Source: Daphnia carinata (taxonomy: Eukaryota > Arthropoda > Branchiopoda > Diplostraca > Daphniidae). Taken from it: 64,000 nt of DNA. The position numbers and the translations under genes are program-made. Under the pieces are notes generated by a model. That model was not told the DNA's origin, made no database searches, and saw only the letters and a list, made by a program, of their open reading frames with translations. The stretch spans positions 5,889,357 to 5,953,356 of the forward strand of contig NC_081340.1 in the NCBI RefSeq assembly GCF_022539665.2, in the 5' to 3' direction. Positions 51,712 to 64,000 of this stretch are shown here, one piece after another (within the stretch, counting starts at the first letter, position 1; each line of letters begins with the position of its first letter).

Positions 51712-54577
51712 CTAGGACCGTGAACGTTTAACTAGGGCCATAAGACCAAGGAAATGGAAAATGCAATAGATAAAAAGCATGCTGGTAATATCAGCTGAAA
51801 AATGACTAGAATCGAAATTGAAGTGTTTCATAACTTCCTGTCCATTATGTAAGCAAGGGAAATTGAAGTTCTCACAGCGAATGGATGTAACATTTTGCCA
51901 TTGTACAGCAGATAGAGCTTCATTTGTGTACAGAAACCACGAAAGATATTTGGTCCACGACACGTAATCTGGCAACGAGCTGTCAAAATAGTAATCGGTT
52001 TAATAGTATTTAACTTTGTGGTTAAGCTAGATACTAATGTAATACCTGAGACTGATGAGCACACCTCCAGTGATGAAAAGAATGTAATCGAAAGGAATGA
52101 GGAAGCTTATAGCCACTGCAATGGATTCGCAAGCAGCTGAAAAGAACGTTCCTAAATGATTCAAGAATCGTAAATACTCGATAGAGAGCAGAAGTAGACA
52201 TAAATGAAAAATATGAACTCCCAACACTAACCACATGCAGCAGCAGTATTGCAAGTAACCATCAGAATCCAGCAAGAATATAGAAAAGCACCAGCTTCTG
52301 GTTTCAGCCCCATTAGCCAGTAGGCAATAGAAACGAAAACGAAAGTTTCAACAACATATCCTGGCATCTGCATCAATTAGAGATAATTGGACACTATACT
52401 TGCCATTTCGTTTTTACGCAAAACAAAGAAGAAAGTCAGGTAAACATACCAAGGCTACTACTTTAGAAAGGTAGTAAGCAGAAGGTGAATAGAGTCCACT
52501 GCGTGCATCTCTCAAGAATAATGGCCACTCCATGGGAAAAATTCCTAAGGCACCGTAAAGGGCAGGAAAAGTGTTTTCGGTGGTTAGGATGAATAAAGCA
52601 CCCTGGATATTTTGAATAGTCTTTTGATCTCTTGTGCCCAGCACGCCATGGAAGCAAAGTCCCGCGAGAAGAGCGATTGCCTACAAATTCAAACGATTTC
52701 CACTTGGATCTTTCAGAGATAAGTTATATTGAAATTATCGTACGATTTTCTGGATGATACGTAGGGTGTGCACAGCTGGATTGCGATATGAATCAACAAA
52801 AGCTCGCCATAGCAGCCAAATGAACTGTATCATCCATCGTGCTTGGTGACTATGGTTAGTTTGGGTAAAAAAACAAAACAAAACAAATTAGTTTATCAGT
52901 TTTCTGATCGAACATAATGACTTAACTGACAGTTCAACAGGTTGATAGCCTTTCTTTGTAGACAGATCCAACATTTCCTGGCCGAGGCTCGTCTCGAACT
53001 GAATGAGAAGATCTATTTGTTTTGCTGTGGACGTTACGATGAACCGATCGCAAATAGCTCGGACTGTTGCACGACTAGTATCTTCCAATCCAGGGATAAC
53101 AGCTAGCGTTTGTACGTAGAAATCTGCAGGATTATAAGTAGCAGGACACACATAGCCCATACTAAAAATAAAAAAAATAATCCATTAAAATTTTCTTTTA
53201 GTTTACATTTTGTGGCAAATTGTATCAACCTTTGGAAGAAACCAAGAGCACCAGCTGAAGAACCTTGATAAGCAATACGACCCTCAGCCAACAGAACAAG
53301 ACGATCAAACATGGCAAATGTTTCCGACGAAGGCTGATGGATGGTACAAACCACCGTTTTCCCCCGTTGAGTCAAATCTATAAAATTACATTTAAAATTA
53401 TTAAATACCCATTCACTGCACACTTTCTATTTTAGAGATGGAAACCTTTCAACATCAAAACAAGTCTCTCGGCAGAGAAAGTGTCAAGACCGGTAGTTGG
53501 TTCATCACAGAAGAGGACAGGGGGATCAGTCAACACCTGTGTTAGAGACGTCTAAGAAAGTAAAATGTAAAAAACCGTGAAAACAAAATTTACTTGAGAA
53601 GCAAATGAGAGTCGTTTACGCTCTCCGCCGGACAAGCCTTTAGTTACACCTGGCACTCCAATCACAACATTTTGACATTTGATTAATCCCAGTTCGGTCA
53701 GAAGCTCATTGACACGCAAGTTTTGCTCATATGGCGTCCAATTGCCATTCATTTTGAGACGGGCAGTGAAAAGGAGATGTTCCCTGGCTGTCAACGAACC
53801 AACAAAGATGTCATCCTGATAAACATAGCCGCTCATGTCACAGAAAGATCGGTCGATCAGCCGACCATTGACGCGGATTTCGCCATCAACCACGACTCCA
53901 GCTACAATTAAAAGTCCAAAGATGTTGAAGAGTTAACCCAAAAACATTACAACAGTTGCATGAAAAGGATATATCTTACGAGGACATCTGCACGCCAATG
54001 CATTGAGCAAAGTAGATTTGCCTGCTCCACTTTGAAAATTACAATTCACTGGGATTAGTTATTGAACTCTCACGTTCATGCTTTGCCTCATCGTTGTTAC
54101 CTAGCGCCCATTAAGGCGACGAGGGAACCGGGTTGTAAAGCTCCACGAACTGCAAAACATGATAAACAAAACAGGAAAGAAAAAAAAATCGATCGTTTTG
54201 GTTGTGTGAGCAATGGAATCCGTATGATAACGTCTAACAGTAATACCATTATTCAAGACTCGTTTGAAGGGGACACCATTGCCTTTGGCTTTTGGTGCCG
54301 TCACGTAGACGCTCAAATCACGCCAGGTGAGAGTGGCACCGATAGCACGATCGGTATGACTACTAGGTCTCGTCAACGACAAGAATGCAATCTACGAATA
54401 CGACAAAGGTAGAGACACTAACAAGCAAAAATCTATTAATTTAATTGCTAATACCTCTTCAGCCTGTTTTTCGGTTACATTTGGCTGTTGGAATAATCTT
54501 CCGATGGGAGTGAAGTCCGAAGAGGAAAACTCAGTCGACGACGTTTCGGACGTCGTAACTGGCGTGGTGGGTTCCAT
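51712..54577 (-). CDS. White-type ABCG half-transporter
   Basis: Half-transporter (nucleotide-binding domain then six membrane helices) that must dimerise; insect White moves pigment precursors and related small molecules. Thirteen exons join to about 666 residues: 54577-54455, 54391-54247, 54149-54101, 54029-53980, 53901-53594, 53536-53446, 53377-53230, 53161-52922, 52849-52744, 52680-52450, 52367-52232, 52151-52046, 51979-51712. The donor of exon 8 is uncertain by a few bases. Walker A GASGAGKST is split between exons 3 and 4. Also present: Q-loop (YVYQDD), signature LSGGERKR, Walker [13 protein letters not shown] and H-loop TIHQPSSE. The linker [15 protein letters not shown] closely matches White. 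C-terminal helices include [15 protein letters not shown] and [14 protein letters not shown]. Which White/Scarlet/Brown orthologue it is needs a tree. Confidence 0.92.
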
Positions 54578-55600
54578 GATTGATGGAACCGTCTACCTGA
54601 CTGACAGGACATCCGAACGAGCTGAATTTTTTGAGAGTGTGCGAAAACTTTCAAGTTCCGCCCTATAAGGTCTCCATCGTCTACACCAAATTTCTATGGG
54701 CTCTATAGGGCCTCTGTTCAAACGATCTGCTGCTAAGCTGCCAAACAAAACATACATCAAATATCCGGGAATTCAGTACCAAGAAAAATTGGCCTTTACG
54801 TAGAAATGAAAAAATAGAAGAATACAAAAGTTACCAAATGTTTACCAGAAGCTATAAATGGTAGCAGTGGGGGGGGGGGGGGGGGGAGAAGAGAGTCCCA
54901 AGTTTCAGGCACGGGCGTGTGGTATTTCCGGATGCGACGAAGCCAAGGCAGCCGGCCGTTGGTCTCACGTGTACGCGCATACGTGTAAACGAGCAACAGG
55001 AGAACATTCGTTAGGAATTCTGAACTGGAACGACGTACAGACAAACGAAATAAACGACCTAGAAAAACATTAAAAATCTATTGAAATTTGAAGACTCGGG
55101 CGTAGTGACGGAAACGTGGATAAAAAAAAATGAACAACACATGGAGCTCTGTTCCGTCTTGTTTTCCATCCGTCATGGTATTCGCTCGATCATGTTACAC
55201 AACGTAACGGATACATATATATATATATAAACTGCATAGTAGCCGACATTGAGGAGGCCAAATCCGAAAGGTTCGTGTGGGCGAAAGAAGCGCATCACAA
55301 AGAATTCCTTGCGGACGTAACATAGGCAAACGTGAAAGAAAAGGATGATAAACAAGGGAGAGATGCGGATACACTTTCAAATTCACAGCGGAAAGGAAAA
55401 TGTTTTTCAACTAAACGACGGGCTTCTGAAATTTTCTTTTTTTAAACAATTCTTCAATGGTCACAAGTGCGACTTTTCTGGCCGAATCAATTTGACCGAA
55501 ACACGCCGAAATAAACGCAGACAAAATAAATTAGAACGCGACAAAGAGATAGCGAGAGAAAGTAAAGAGACATCAAGAATGTTAACTACAATATAAACTT
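54578..55600. other. ABCG upstream region
   Basis: Presumed promoter and 5' UTR of the ABCG gene, then intergenic DNA. It contains a poly-G run at 54869-54886 and a short TA repeat near 55216-55229. No coding frame recognised. Confidence 0.45.
54869..54886. repeat. poly-G tract (18 G)
   Basis: An uninterrupted run of about 18 G about 300 bp upstream of the ABCG start codon; G-quadruplex candidate. Confidence 0.9.
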
Positions 55601-56400
55601 TTCCTTCTCTCTTTTATCGTTTTTACTTATTCGAGAAATGAGAGACACGAAAACGATTTCGGTTTCTCTTCGGAGAGAAAGAAAGCGGGAAAAAAAAAAC
55701 TGTTTCGAGTGTGTCGAGAGAGATTCGTTAGGAATCACAAAGGCGGAAAAATCACACGCACTCAACAAATTCACTATGTACATGGCGATGAAGACATACA
55801 AAAAGGAAAAGATTATGTCGCATTAACAATTTCAGATCATTCAAATCTTTTCTGATTTCTAAAATAAACAAACGAAATGAGAAAAAAAAAAGCAAATAAA
55901 CTGGGATTGAGTTATTGAATTTTGTTTCGTTTTTTTTTTTTTGGATGTCTACCATTAATGTTATGCTTATTATGAGTTACGATGGCCGGATCGTACTTGC
56001 AATTTGTAACGTCAATGGGGGGAGAAAAATGTTCTTTTCTAACGAAGAGCGAAGCTTATGTAAATTTACTAAATATTTACGGCGTTTCTTTCTCGAACAG
56101 AGCGGCCATGTCTCGAATGCGCTTATGCTGCGGAGCGATGCTCACAGCTTCGGAACAACTTCGGTGGGTGGGCGACATGGTTTTGATCGGTGGCGTTGCA
56201 ACGGTGGTCACAGCCGCAGCGGCGGCTGTGGTGGTAGCAGCGGCCACGGCCGCCGCGGCAACCAGAGTTGCAGGAAGAGTTTGAGCCCATTGAGCCGCCC
56301 TTTCCTTGACGTTAACATCTTCGTCAATGAGACCCGGATCCGGCGATCGCAAAGATGGCGGTGGTGGTGGTGAGCTGGCCACATCATCCACACCACCCGC
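55601..56400 (-). other. likely 3' UTR of the RhoGAP gene
   Basis: Follows the RhoGAP stop directly. A GC-rich stretch at about 56190-56280 encodes Ala-rich runs on both strands (GCC/GGC repeats). This frame is not joined to the RhoGAP product, which ends at a TAA in SPTHQQ. Confidence 0.45.
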
Positions 56401-59400
56401 TTATTGCTGATGAGTTGGACTTCCGGCCTTTTGCTTGAGGCGGACGATAACGGCATCTTCCTTGCTGTCGCTGCGGAAGCTCTCCGATTTGTACTTTTCG
56501 CGGAGGAAAGACCTGCGTTCTTCCTTGTAACGTTCGATCCTCAATCTGGTCCGAGGATCACTCATGTCAATGCCTAATGATTTCTGACGGAGCTGCTCTT
56601 TGGCATCTTGTTCCATCGTCGATTCCCCTGTTTTACACACGTCACTGTTGCTCTCCACCATAATCATCATGTCACACGAACTCTCCGCCGGATTGTTGTG
56701 AATAGATAATTTCGGGGCTGGGGTCAAATGAACTTCAATGTTCTCTTTGCCTTCGTCCTTCATTTTCTTCGACTCGTCCAGGATGTGCGTAACAAGTTGT
56801 TTGTTCGACGGTGATGAAACTGGCGTAACCGGTTTGACAGGTGATGTAGGTGTGTTGACCCGTTGTTGTTGTTGTTGTTGGTTTGACCGGTCGGCGTTAT
56901 GGTCACCACCGCCACCGGTTTGGAACTTGTTGAGCAACTCTTTGACGCTCGTTTTGCGAGCACCGGAAGACGTGAAATTTCGACCTTCCGACGTGGGACT
57001 GACCGGAGACAATGGACTGCCAGATGATGGAGGTGAGGAAGCTCGTCGTTGAAGCGGAGTCGGCTCGTAATCGAATGACGTCTCCAACGTAGTCGGACGG
57101 ACGCATTCTGGCTTTTTGACGGGCAACGGCTGGACATTCTTGGGTTCCATTTTCTTGGAATTGATTTTGATAGGTAGGGCAGGTTTGCCCATGTTTGATT
57201 TCAACGCCGAAGATTCAGAGGTGGACAGACGTCGGATTGGAGACGTTTGTTCCGGCGACTGCAGAAGGTTGCTTTCTGATCGGCGGGAATTTTCAATCTC
57301 ATTGCGGATTCTGCGCTCGCGGAGCAGGTCGCGTCCGATTTCAGATTCGAAGCGACGTTTACTCGAGACCGACTCGCTTTCCGTATGGAGATCGTAGAGG
57401 GGAGTGGGAGGTAGACTAATGTTCATACGTGAAGACGTCGCGATGTGCTGCTTTTGTACCGCCATTTTGTTATTCGAATTGAGCAAACTCGGAAGCGAGA
57501 CGGATAGAGGTAGATGGTGCTGCTGATCCTTGACATTTCGGCTCTGCTCATTTGATTCCGCTTTGCCCGAATCGTCTCCCGTCGACATCCTTTTGGGCGA
57601 CAGCGAAAGGCGAACACCTTTCGGTGGGGCTAGTTTTGGAGCCTCGTCGACTTTGACATCTTCGATGACATTTACTGGCTGTTCCGCCTCAGATGGAGAA
57701 TCTTTAACTGCATCAAGAATTTCTTTAATATCTTTCTGTTCGTGTGGCGAAACAGGTGTCGACACCGGAGACGGTTCCTTGGCAGGACTATTGCGTATTT
57801 TAACAGGAGATGGCGCTGGATTAGTGTTTCTGACCGGGTATTCGCCGAGATCAGCGATGGCGATCTGAAGGACAGTTGGATCTTCACGCAAGAGCTCGTT
57901 AACCTCCTGGATGGATTGACGCAACACTTTAACCTGATAATAGATGACTTCTTCAGTTTCATCCGTCCTCGGAGGTGGAGGGATCACGTCTTCGTAGACA
58001 TTGACAATATCGAGAGGCCTTGCGTTGGTCGATGGATCTCGAAGAACGACATTCTCGTACGTCTCCCCACCATCGACGTCGATCGATTCATTGCTGCCAC
58101 TAGCAACAGCTAACCCTTCGTCAATGTTTTCATAGCTGGGCTGGTCGAGATTCTCGTAATTTGCCTGCCTCATCTCCGTTTCAATGGCCGGCTGGTCAAT
58201 GTTTTCATATTTCGCTTGCTCGACATTCTCGTAAGAAACTCCCGTTTCTGTCGTTTGATTGACCGGCTCTTGGGGCGGTTCGATCGGTTCGTATTCTTCG
58301 TCAATCATCGCTGGATCGATGACGTTCTCGTACGTGGCATCTTGAATCGAAGCGACTCTCACCATGGCGTAGGCGTGATTGTCCGCAAAATTCTCGTAAG
58401 CTGCCGGTACGGGAGACGTCCGTCTACAGCTGCAAAAAATTTGAAATTTAAACATTCCCCTCTGGATTATAAAAATAAAAAAACGTACCTTTCAACATTA
58501 GTTCTGTTATTGGCAACATCGACATTTTCATAAACGTCATTCACGCCATGCAAAGTGTAACTTTCACGGTCTTCCGACCCTCCTGGTACTTCTGTCGAAC
58601 TGTACTCTTCGGTGGTGACCTGCGCCATTCGTTTTCATCAAGATTTAATTATTTACAAAGTACAATAAAAAAAGGGAAAATGTTACATTTACGAGCGAGT
58701 CGTTGTCTCCGTCCATGGCCACTTCGCTAGGCATGTCCGGCATTTGGGCGTCCGTGTTATCGGGCGAAGGTGAGCGTCCGGCTTCCATTCTCTGGTGGTG
58801 AACTTCAGCCTGAATGCAGAATAGTTCGTAGGCGGGATTGCTTGCAGCCCAATTTCCCTTTTCGTCGATCTGCTCCGCGTTCATGGGCATTCCCTGCACG
58901 AATCAATAGGCGAGAGGATCAAGGTTAGTTCCAGCTAGGCGTGACCTTAATAAATAAGCGACGAAAAAAAAAAAAATTGCAACTGACCCTGGCCGAGTCG
59001 TCAATGACGCTATCGTCCACACTAGCCGGGCGCGCCCTTCCGATGCAACCGTCGCCACTGCTGTCGCTCATCTGACGGTTCGAGTTGTCAGACAGCTTCT
59101 TCGACACGGCTAACATCTCGCGACTGTTCATAATACTCAATTCACTGTCGTCCAGGTGGCTCACATCGATCAATGACATCTTCGAACTGCCTGAATGAGG
59201 CTCTTCCACCGCCGTCAGGTTCATGTTCTTGCCAAATTCGAGACCTACTGATCCCGACGGCGATACTCGCGTGCGTGTCTCCTCTTTCGAATCTGAAAAT
59301 GTCGTGTTATCTTTTATATTTTTCCTGTAAATGCAAAAATGTTGGGTTGTTCTCCTTACTTTTCGTTCCCGATTTTGAGATCTCGGCGTAGATAACGTCG

Positions 59401-62400
59401 TTGGCTTGTCCTTCTTGGAAACCACTAGCTTCGGGACTTGCGTCACCCTCTTCGTCCAGCGGATCTACTTGCATTCCCGTCCGGCTGGTCATGAGCAAGC
59501 GGAAGTACGAGTCGTGTGAGGCGGAACGGTTATGACAGCGCGATAGCGAACCGTCTTGAATCGATTCATCATCTTCATCGCCTGCCAGTCTCGCTCCACC
59601 GTCTTCCCTGAGCGGCGTTGCCGCACAGTCTGTCACGTCTCCCAATTTATTGCCGTCAGCCGGACTGTGGCTGTCGCCGGCCGACGAATTGCGGTTGGAA
59701 GCCACTAGAGATTCGGCACTTTTGACGGGCCGCAATCTGGGACGGACGTATGTCACAGAGCGTTGCGGGGTCATGGAAGATGAAGACGCGACCTGGGCCG
59801 GCATGCTGACAGTGGAACTTGTGCTGGCCGAAGAATTCTTGCGCTGTGCTTTACTGGAAGGTGATCGCACTTTACTGGGTTTGGCGAAAAGAGATTTCCA
59901 GCCAAGCGGTGATTTTTTGTGCTTGAGGCTGTTGCCACGTTTGCTGCGAGCGTCACCGTTGGGTAGCTCGATGACCGTGTGATATTTGGGCGGAAGCGAG
60001 GCCGGTCCACCACCCACCTCAATGTATTGCGTGTCATTTTGACTACTGGCCAGCTGAAGCGCTCTGTTGCGCGCTTCCTCCAACGACAGAAGTTTGGTCG
60101 GCGTCGAGATGGCCAGTGATTTCGGCCGAGTTCTCTTCAAAGCGCCACCGCCGCTAGGCATTTCGTCGCTCAGCTGGACGATGGCCGGCACTTTATCGCT
60201 AAAGATCAGATCGACGTATCGTACGAGGCATTCCGTCACTACCGCTTGAACGCCCACTCCCTATTTTTTTTTTTTTTTTTTTAGGCAAATGAAGAATGAA
60301 ACGCATTTTTCTTTTTTAAAGAACATTTTTGTGAAATACCTGAAGGGCGGCCACGCCACCAAATTCCAGCTCTTTACAACGGAGCAGATTAGGCGCCCAG
60401 ACGATCGCTACATTCTTGGCCGTCATGCCTGTAGAGGCATTGTTTTCGGCTACTCGGGCCAGGTGCCGAGTCAGGTACTCCAGCGTTCGGAAATGAGGCG
60501 GCGGGAGTTGCTGGACAACCTAAAATAAATTTTTGATTAATTAATTTGGATTTTAGTTGGGTGAGTGATCAAAAGGAGCGATGACCTAATTCGATTAAAT
60601 TACCTCTCGCATTCGAACGACTCGAAGATGATCAGGTCCCTGGACAGCGTTGACGAACTGGTCGTACAGCTGGTACGTGCACAACGGGTTAGGAAGTTCA
60701 CGGAAATACATTTTTAAAAGGGAAGAGACGGCGTGCATATCCTGTCGGATGGCCTCGTCCTCGACCAGAGCGGGCACCCTGTCCTCGTCGAAAGCATTCC
60801 TGGGGTTGAAACGAAATGTTCAAAATAAACAAATTAGTGAGGCAGAAAAAAAAAAAAAAAATAGAAAGTTGTGTCGTCATCGTGCCAGTAAGTTGACTGC
60901 AAAACGGCAGCTGTCACGAACGGAATTTTTTTTGTTCGTAGTACCAAAATGGAATGACAAAACATGGGAACACGCTATCAGGTCATCAGCATGTCACGGG
61001 AAAACAGGTTTCTGTTTATTAAACTTGCTCTTTCTTGATTTTCATAAACAATCCATTTAGCCACATGCAAAGGGGCTTGAACCCCCCCCCTACCAAATTG
61101 GATATTCAAAGCGACCCTAGATTGACCCAAAAATAAACAACCCAAAACGATTTGATTCACCTGAGCTTTTGTATGTTGGATGTGATACCCGATAGCCGGT
61201 AAATACCGTCGACGATGCCGTACTCTTCGATGAACTCGGCGCAGCACTTCAACACCATCGGGACTGCAAGTGACACGTATTCGATATAAATAACATTAAG
61301 CAAATATTTATGCGGTTTAGGACTTACTTTCTCGTCCAGAATTGAGCAAATGTTCGCCCAGATCGCATCCGAAGACGCGTTCTTTCAAAATACCAGACTG
61401 TTTCAGCTTACGGCGCGACGGCCTCGATAAGATGAAACTCCTGTCCATGATGAACCAGACGAAAATTAAAATCCAAAAAATAATCACAAAACTACGTTTA
61501 GATTCCAAACTGCAAATCAGAGACACACCTGCCCATATTTAACTATGTAACCCTATTACACCATTTCAACAAATTCAATGTTTTATCACGTTCCAGAATC
61601 ACTAATCTGTTTTTTTTTGTTTTTTTTTTGGACGCGAAATCCTTAAGTTTAAACGAAGTTTTAGGGAACGTGTTGCGCACTTGAGACAGTGAAAAGAGAC
61701 ACACACGCACTGAGTTTGTTGCAGCCCCGACACTGGTTAGCACCGGGTGTCGACTGCGTGAATGTTAGCCAGACGCGCGTGACCTTATCTTTTTACACAC
61801 ACACACACATATACGCACTGGCATTCATCTTTCTTTTTTCAAGAAAAAAAAAAAAAGAATGGCGCCCAACCCACAAATCGCTCCTTTCAAACAAACACGA
61901 AAATCCAGCAGCGTCTAAAAAGGACCTTCGGGGTATATCGCACGCGACGGGTTCAAAGGTGTTGAAAGACGATGAAGGTGTACACACACACACACAAAAA
62001 GGGAAGAAGTAAATTAGCAGATTAGAAGGAATTAAATAAAAAAAGATGACAAAACCGAGCGCGATTTCACTTAACGATGTAGTTAAAGGCCAGACACGGG
62101 GCAGAAAGACACGCACATTAAGCCGCCACGACTGCCGTCAACTTAGTGACTGATTCAGCGCACTTCTTTTTTGGAATCGTCATCATCGCCATGATCATAA
62201 AAAAAAAAAAAATCGAGAGAGATACTTTTCACGAAAAGGGCGGGGCCTTGATGAAAAAAAAAAAAAAAAGAAACCCACAAGGAAGGCGGTTTGCCAGAGT
62301 GCAATTCCCTCCTCTACGTACGCAACATATATTGTTTTATTTGATTTCCTTTTCTATTTTTTTTCCCTTTCTTTATCTACACCCAGAAAGTTAAAAAAGA

Positions 62401-64000
62401 ATTTCACTATTTTCGGGCGTCATGGGCCGATGGGTGCCACCTGGCGGGTTGTTGCGTCTTGCTGTTTGCGTCCCCAACCGGATCGCGGTCATCAAAGACT
62501 CGTTATCGATTTGACAAGTTTCCTGACTCTCTCTTTCTTTCTCTATGAAACATGTGAACAAATACGTGACACGACATGCTCTTTCTTGACTACCGACGAT
62601 GAGCTACGGCTAAATGGGTGACGGGCCATGAAAAAAAAATAAAAGCATATCAGCGCATCCGGTCAAAAGAGAAACAAGTGCTACAAAGAATTTCGGTTTG
62701 TTTTCTTTTGTCTTTTTAAAAACTTTTTTCTTAATAAAGTTCAATATTTTTTTTTGGGGGGGGTTTTTCTCGGTTCGAATGATAAGGAACAAGTAGCCGG
62801 ATGAGTTCCGGAAACCCGAGAATCATCCAAGGTAACACGAGAGTAGGCAAAAACGATGTCGTCGAAGCAAAAGAACAGACGCAATAGCGCAACAGCAACA
62901 ACAACAGTGGAGGGGAAGCACTCGCTGGATTCTAGGTGAAGAAAAAAGAAATTGGCCTTGGTTTTCTGAGTAAAACGAAGGCCACTACTACCCCCGCAGA
63001 CTGACGGACGGGATGGCCGGACGGACGAAATAAACGGACTATGTATGTGTGTTTTCATGATCCTCTCTGTTTTGGGTTTCGCCTCAAGCCCGACCCTACT
63101 TCATTAGCATCAAATCATGCGCCGATGCTCGTTTGTTTTTGTTTTTTTCCCAAGGATATTCTCTCTCACCACTGGATTCCGCGCATGCATACATACGCAC
63201 ACGTAACGTACGCATATTTCGTATGATTCTTTTTTTCTGCTTTCAGGCGCGCATAAATCCTATCGCTTACGACCTCTTCTTCACTTCTTGCCAGCCATCA
63301 CTTCCTGGACACATCCCAGACTTAAGGAATGAGTCCCCCTCCCCCCAATCTTGTTTATGGATTCATAAAATACACAAACATTTTTTTTTCTTTCCTCCTC
63401 TTCCTACTTTTTTTTCTTCTCCCCTTTCAATCATTTCATTCTTCTTCTTTTATATCTTTCTCTCCATTTAGCGTTGTGTCTGTTTTCTAGTGGCCATCAC
63501 GCCCCCCCCCCCTCTTTTACGATCCCGACGTCGACATCACCCCCCCAAAAAACCCATTCTCGCTTAGTTTATCTGACTCGACTGAAAAGCCCAGCTGTGC
63601 CAGCATCTCGTGTCAACCCCTAGATACGCACGCGCAGGCCATTAGAACTTTTAAAACGACCTCAACGCCGAAACGCTCTTCCGCATAAGAAAAAATAGAA
63701 AAGGAAAAGATCGTCATGACTTAAGAAAAAATCGAGGTCACATTATGGGTACGGACGGCCTGGCGAATGAAAAAGAGAAAAGGAAATGTTTTGTCATGTT
63801 GCCCACCTGAAAAAGGAGATGAGTTTGCCGTGTTTGCGTAGAACGGGTTTCGTTGGCAAATGATCGGTGCTGCCGCCGCTGCTACCACTGCATCCGGACT
63901 GGTTCAACAGGTGGTGCGTCTTGCTGCTGGCCGGATTCGAACCGCCGACCACGACGACTGACGTCGTGTTGGGCAAAGACAAATGAGCCGGCACTTTGTC
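56401..64000 (-). CDS. CdGAPr: RhoGAP of the CdGAPr/ARHGAP32-33 type (5' end outside window)
   Basis: GTPase-activating protein for Rho-family GTPases (Cdc42/Rac in relatives). Ten exons in the window join in frame to about 1452 residues: >64000-63807, 61440-61328, 61263-61161, 60799-60604, 60519-60340, 60260-59360, 59292-58988, 58893-58687, 58619-58489, 58429-56401. The family lead-in KLKQSGILKERVFGCDLGEHL precedes the RhoGAP domain, with arginine finger GIYRLSG, then SSLLKMYFRELPNPL and KNVAIVWAPNLLR. A long Ser/Pro-rich tail has Lys-rich KHKKSPLGWKSLFAKPSK, YxN motifs, a short polyGln and a terminal basic helix (RERRIRNEIE; RLRIERYKEERRSFLREKY). Relatives have PX and SH3 domains N-terminal, beyond the right edge. 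Introns are short except one of about 2.4 kb. Confidence 0.93.
56869..56883 (-). repeat. CAA/CAG repeat encoding polyGln in the RhoGAP tail
   Basis: TTG repeated on the plus strand encodes a short run of about six Gln just after DRSN in the last exon. Confidence 0.8.
61441..63806 (-). other. large intron of the RhoGAP gene
   Basis: The 2.37-kb intron joins FFR-S between two exons, with donor GTGGGC and acceptor GGACAG. It is rich in poly-A/T tracts, short CA repeats (61798-61809 and 61982-61994) and C runs. Unusually long for this window; it may hold regulatory elements or an internal promoter, but none is recognised. Confidence 0.7.

Noticed and set aside
55982-56391. Ala/Val-rich frames on both strands near 56.1-56.3 kb
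   Set aside because: Product of a GCC/GGC simple repeat just past the RhoGAP stop; no splice site joins it to the gene.

Overview
This is nuclear DNA of an animal. Genes are split by many short introns (commonly 55-100 nt) with GT-AG borders. The proteins read as arthropod orthologues: a White-type ABCG transporter, a CdGAPr/ARHGAP32-type RhoGAP, NNT, mitochondrial IDH2, PAN2, POLR3A, eEF1B-beta and Hsp60/Hsp10. Compact genes plus TG-rich and homopolymer-rich intergenic DNA suggest a crustacean, most likely a Daphnia-like cladoceran. The species is an inference; the sequence does not name it.

Layout. 1-17.87 kb: no recognisable gene, but many poly-T, poly-G and TG tracts, small hairpins and one or two weak candidate exons. 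17.87-25.27 kb: NAD(P) transhydrogenase (minus, 11 coding exons) head-to-head with mitochondrial NADP-isocitrate dehydrogenase (plus, 8 exons). 26.40-26.94 kb: a small secreted Gly/Ser/Tyr and Gly-Lys repeat protein (minus, 4 exons, TATA box). 27.65-34.15 kb: a repeat island. Its core is a foldback with two arms of about 2.14 kb around a 696-bp spacer that holds a tRNA-like sequence and a pair of 17-bp inverted repeats. Beside it lies a separate 520-bp foldback element. 34.36-45.09 kb: PAN2 (minus, 18 exons) and POLR3A (plus, 17 exons), divergent from a 288-bp gap. 46.40-47.30 kb: eEF1B-beta (minus). 48.32-51.53 kb: Hsp60 (minus) and Hsp10 (plus), divergent, with heat-shock elements between them. 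51.71-54.58 kb: a White-type ABCG half-transporter (minus, 13 exons). 56.40-64.0 kb: the 3' part of a large RhoGAP gene (minus), running off the right edge.

Three divergent pairs stand out. NNT and IDH2 are the two classic sources of mitochondrial NADPH and share a 1.3-kb upstream region. Hsp60 and Hsp10 form the mitochondrial chaperonin and share a heat-shock promoter. PAN2 (mRNA deadenylation) and POLR3A (Pol III transcription) share a very short promoter. Exon borders were read by eye from splice sites plus reading-frame continuity. In each main gene the exon lengths add up to an uninterrupted frame close to the family's usual length.

The most unusual material is the 28.4-33.4 kb foldback, the repeated multi-hairpin module inside it, the small Gly-Lys secreted protein, and a dense cluster of YxN motifs in the RhoGAP tail.
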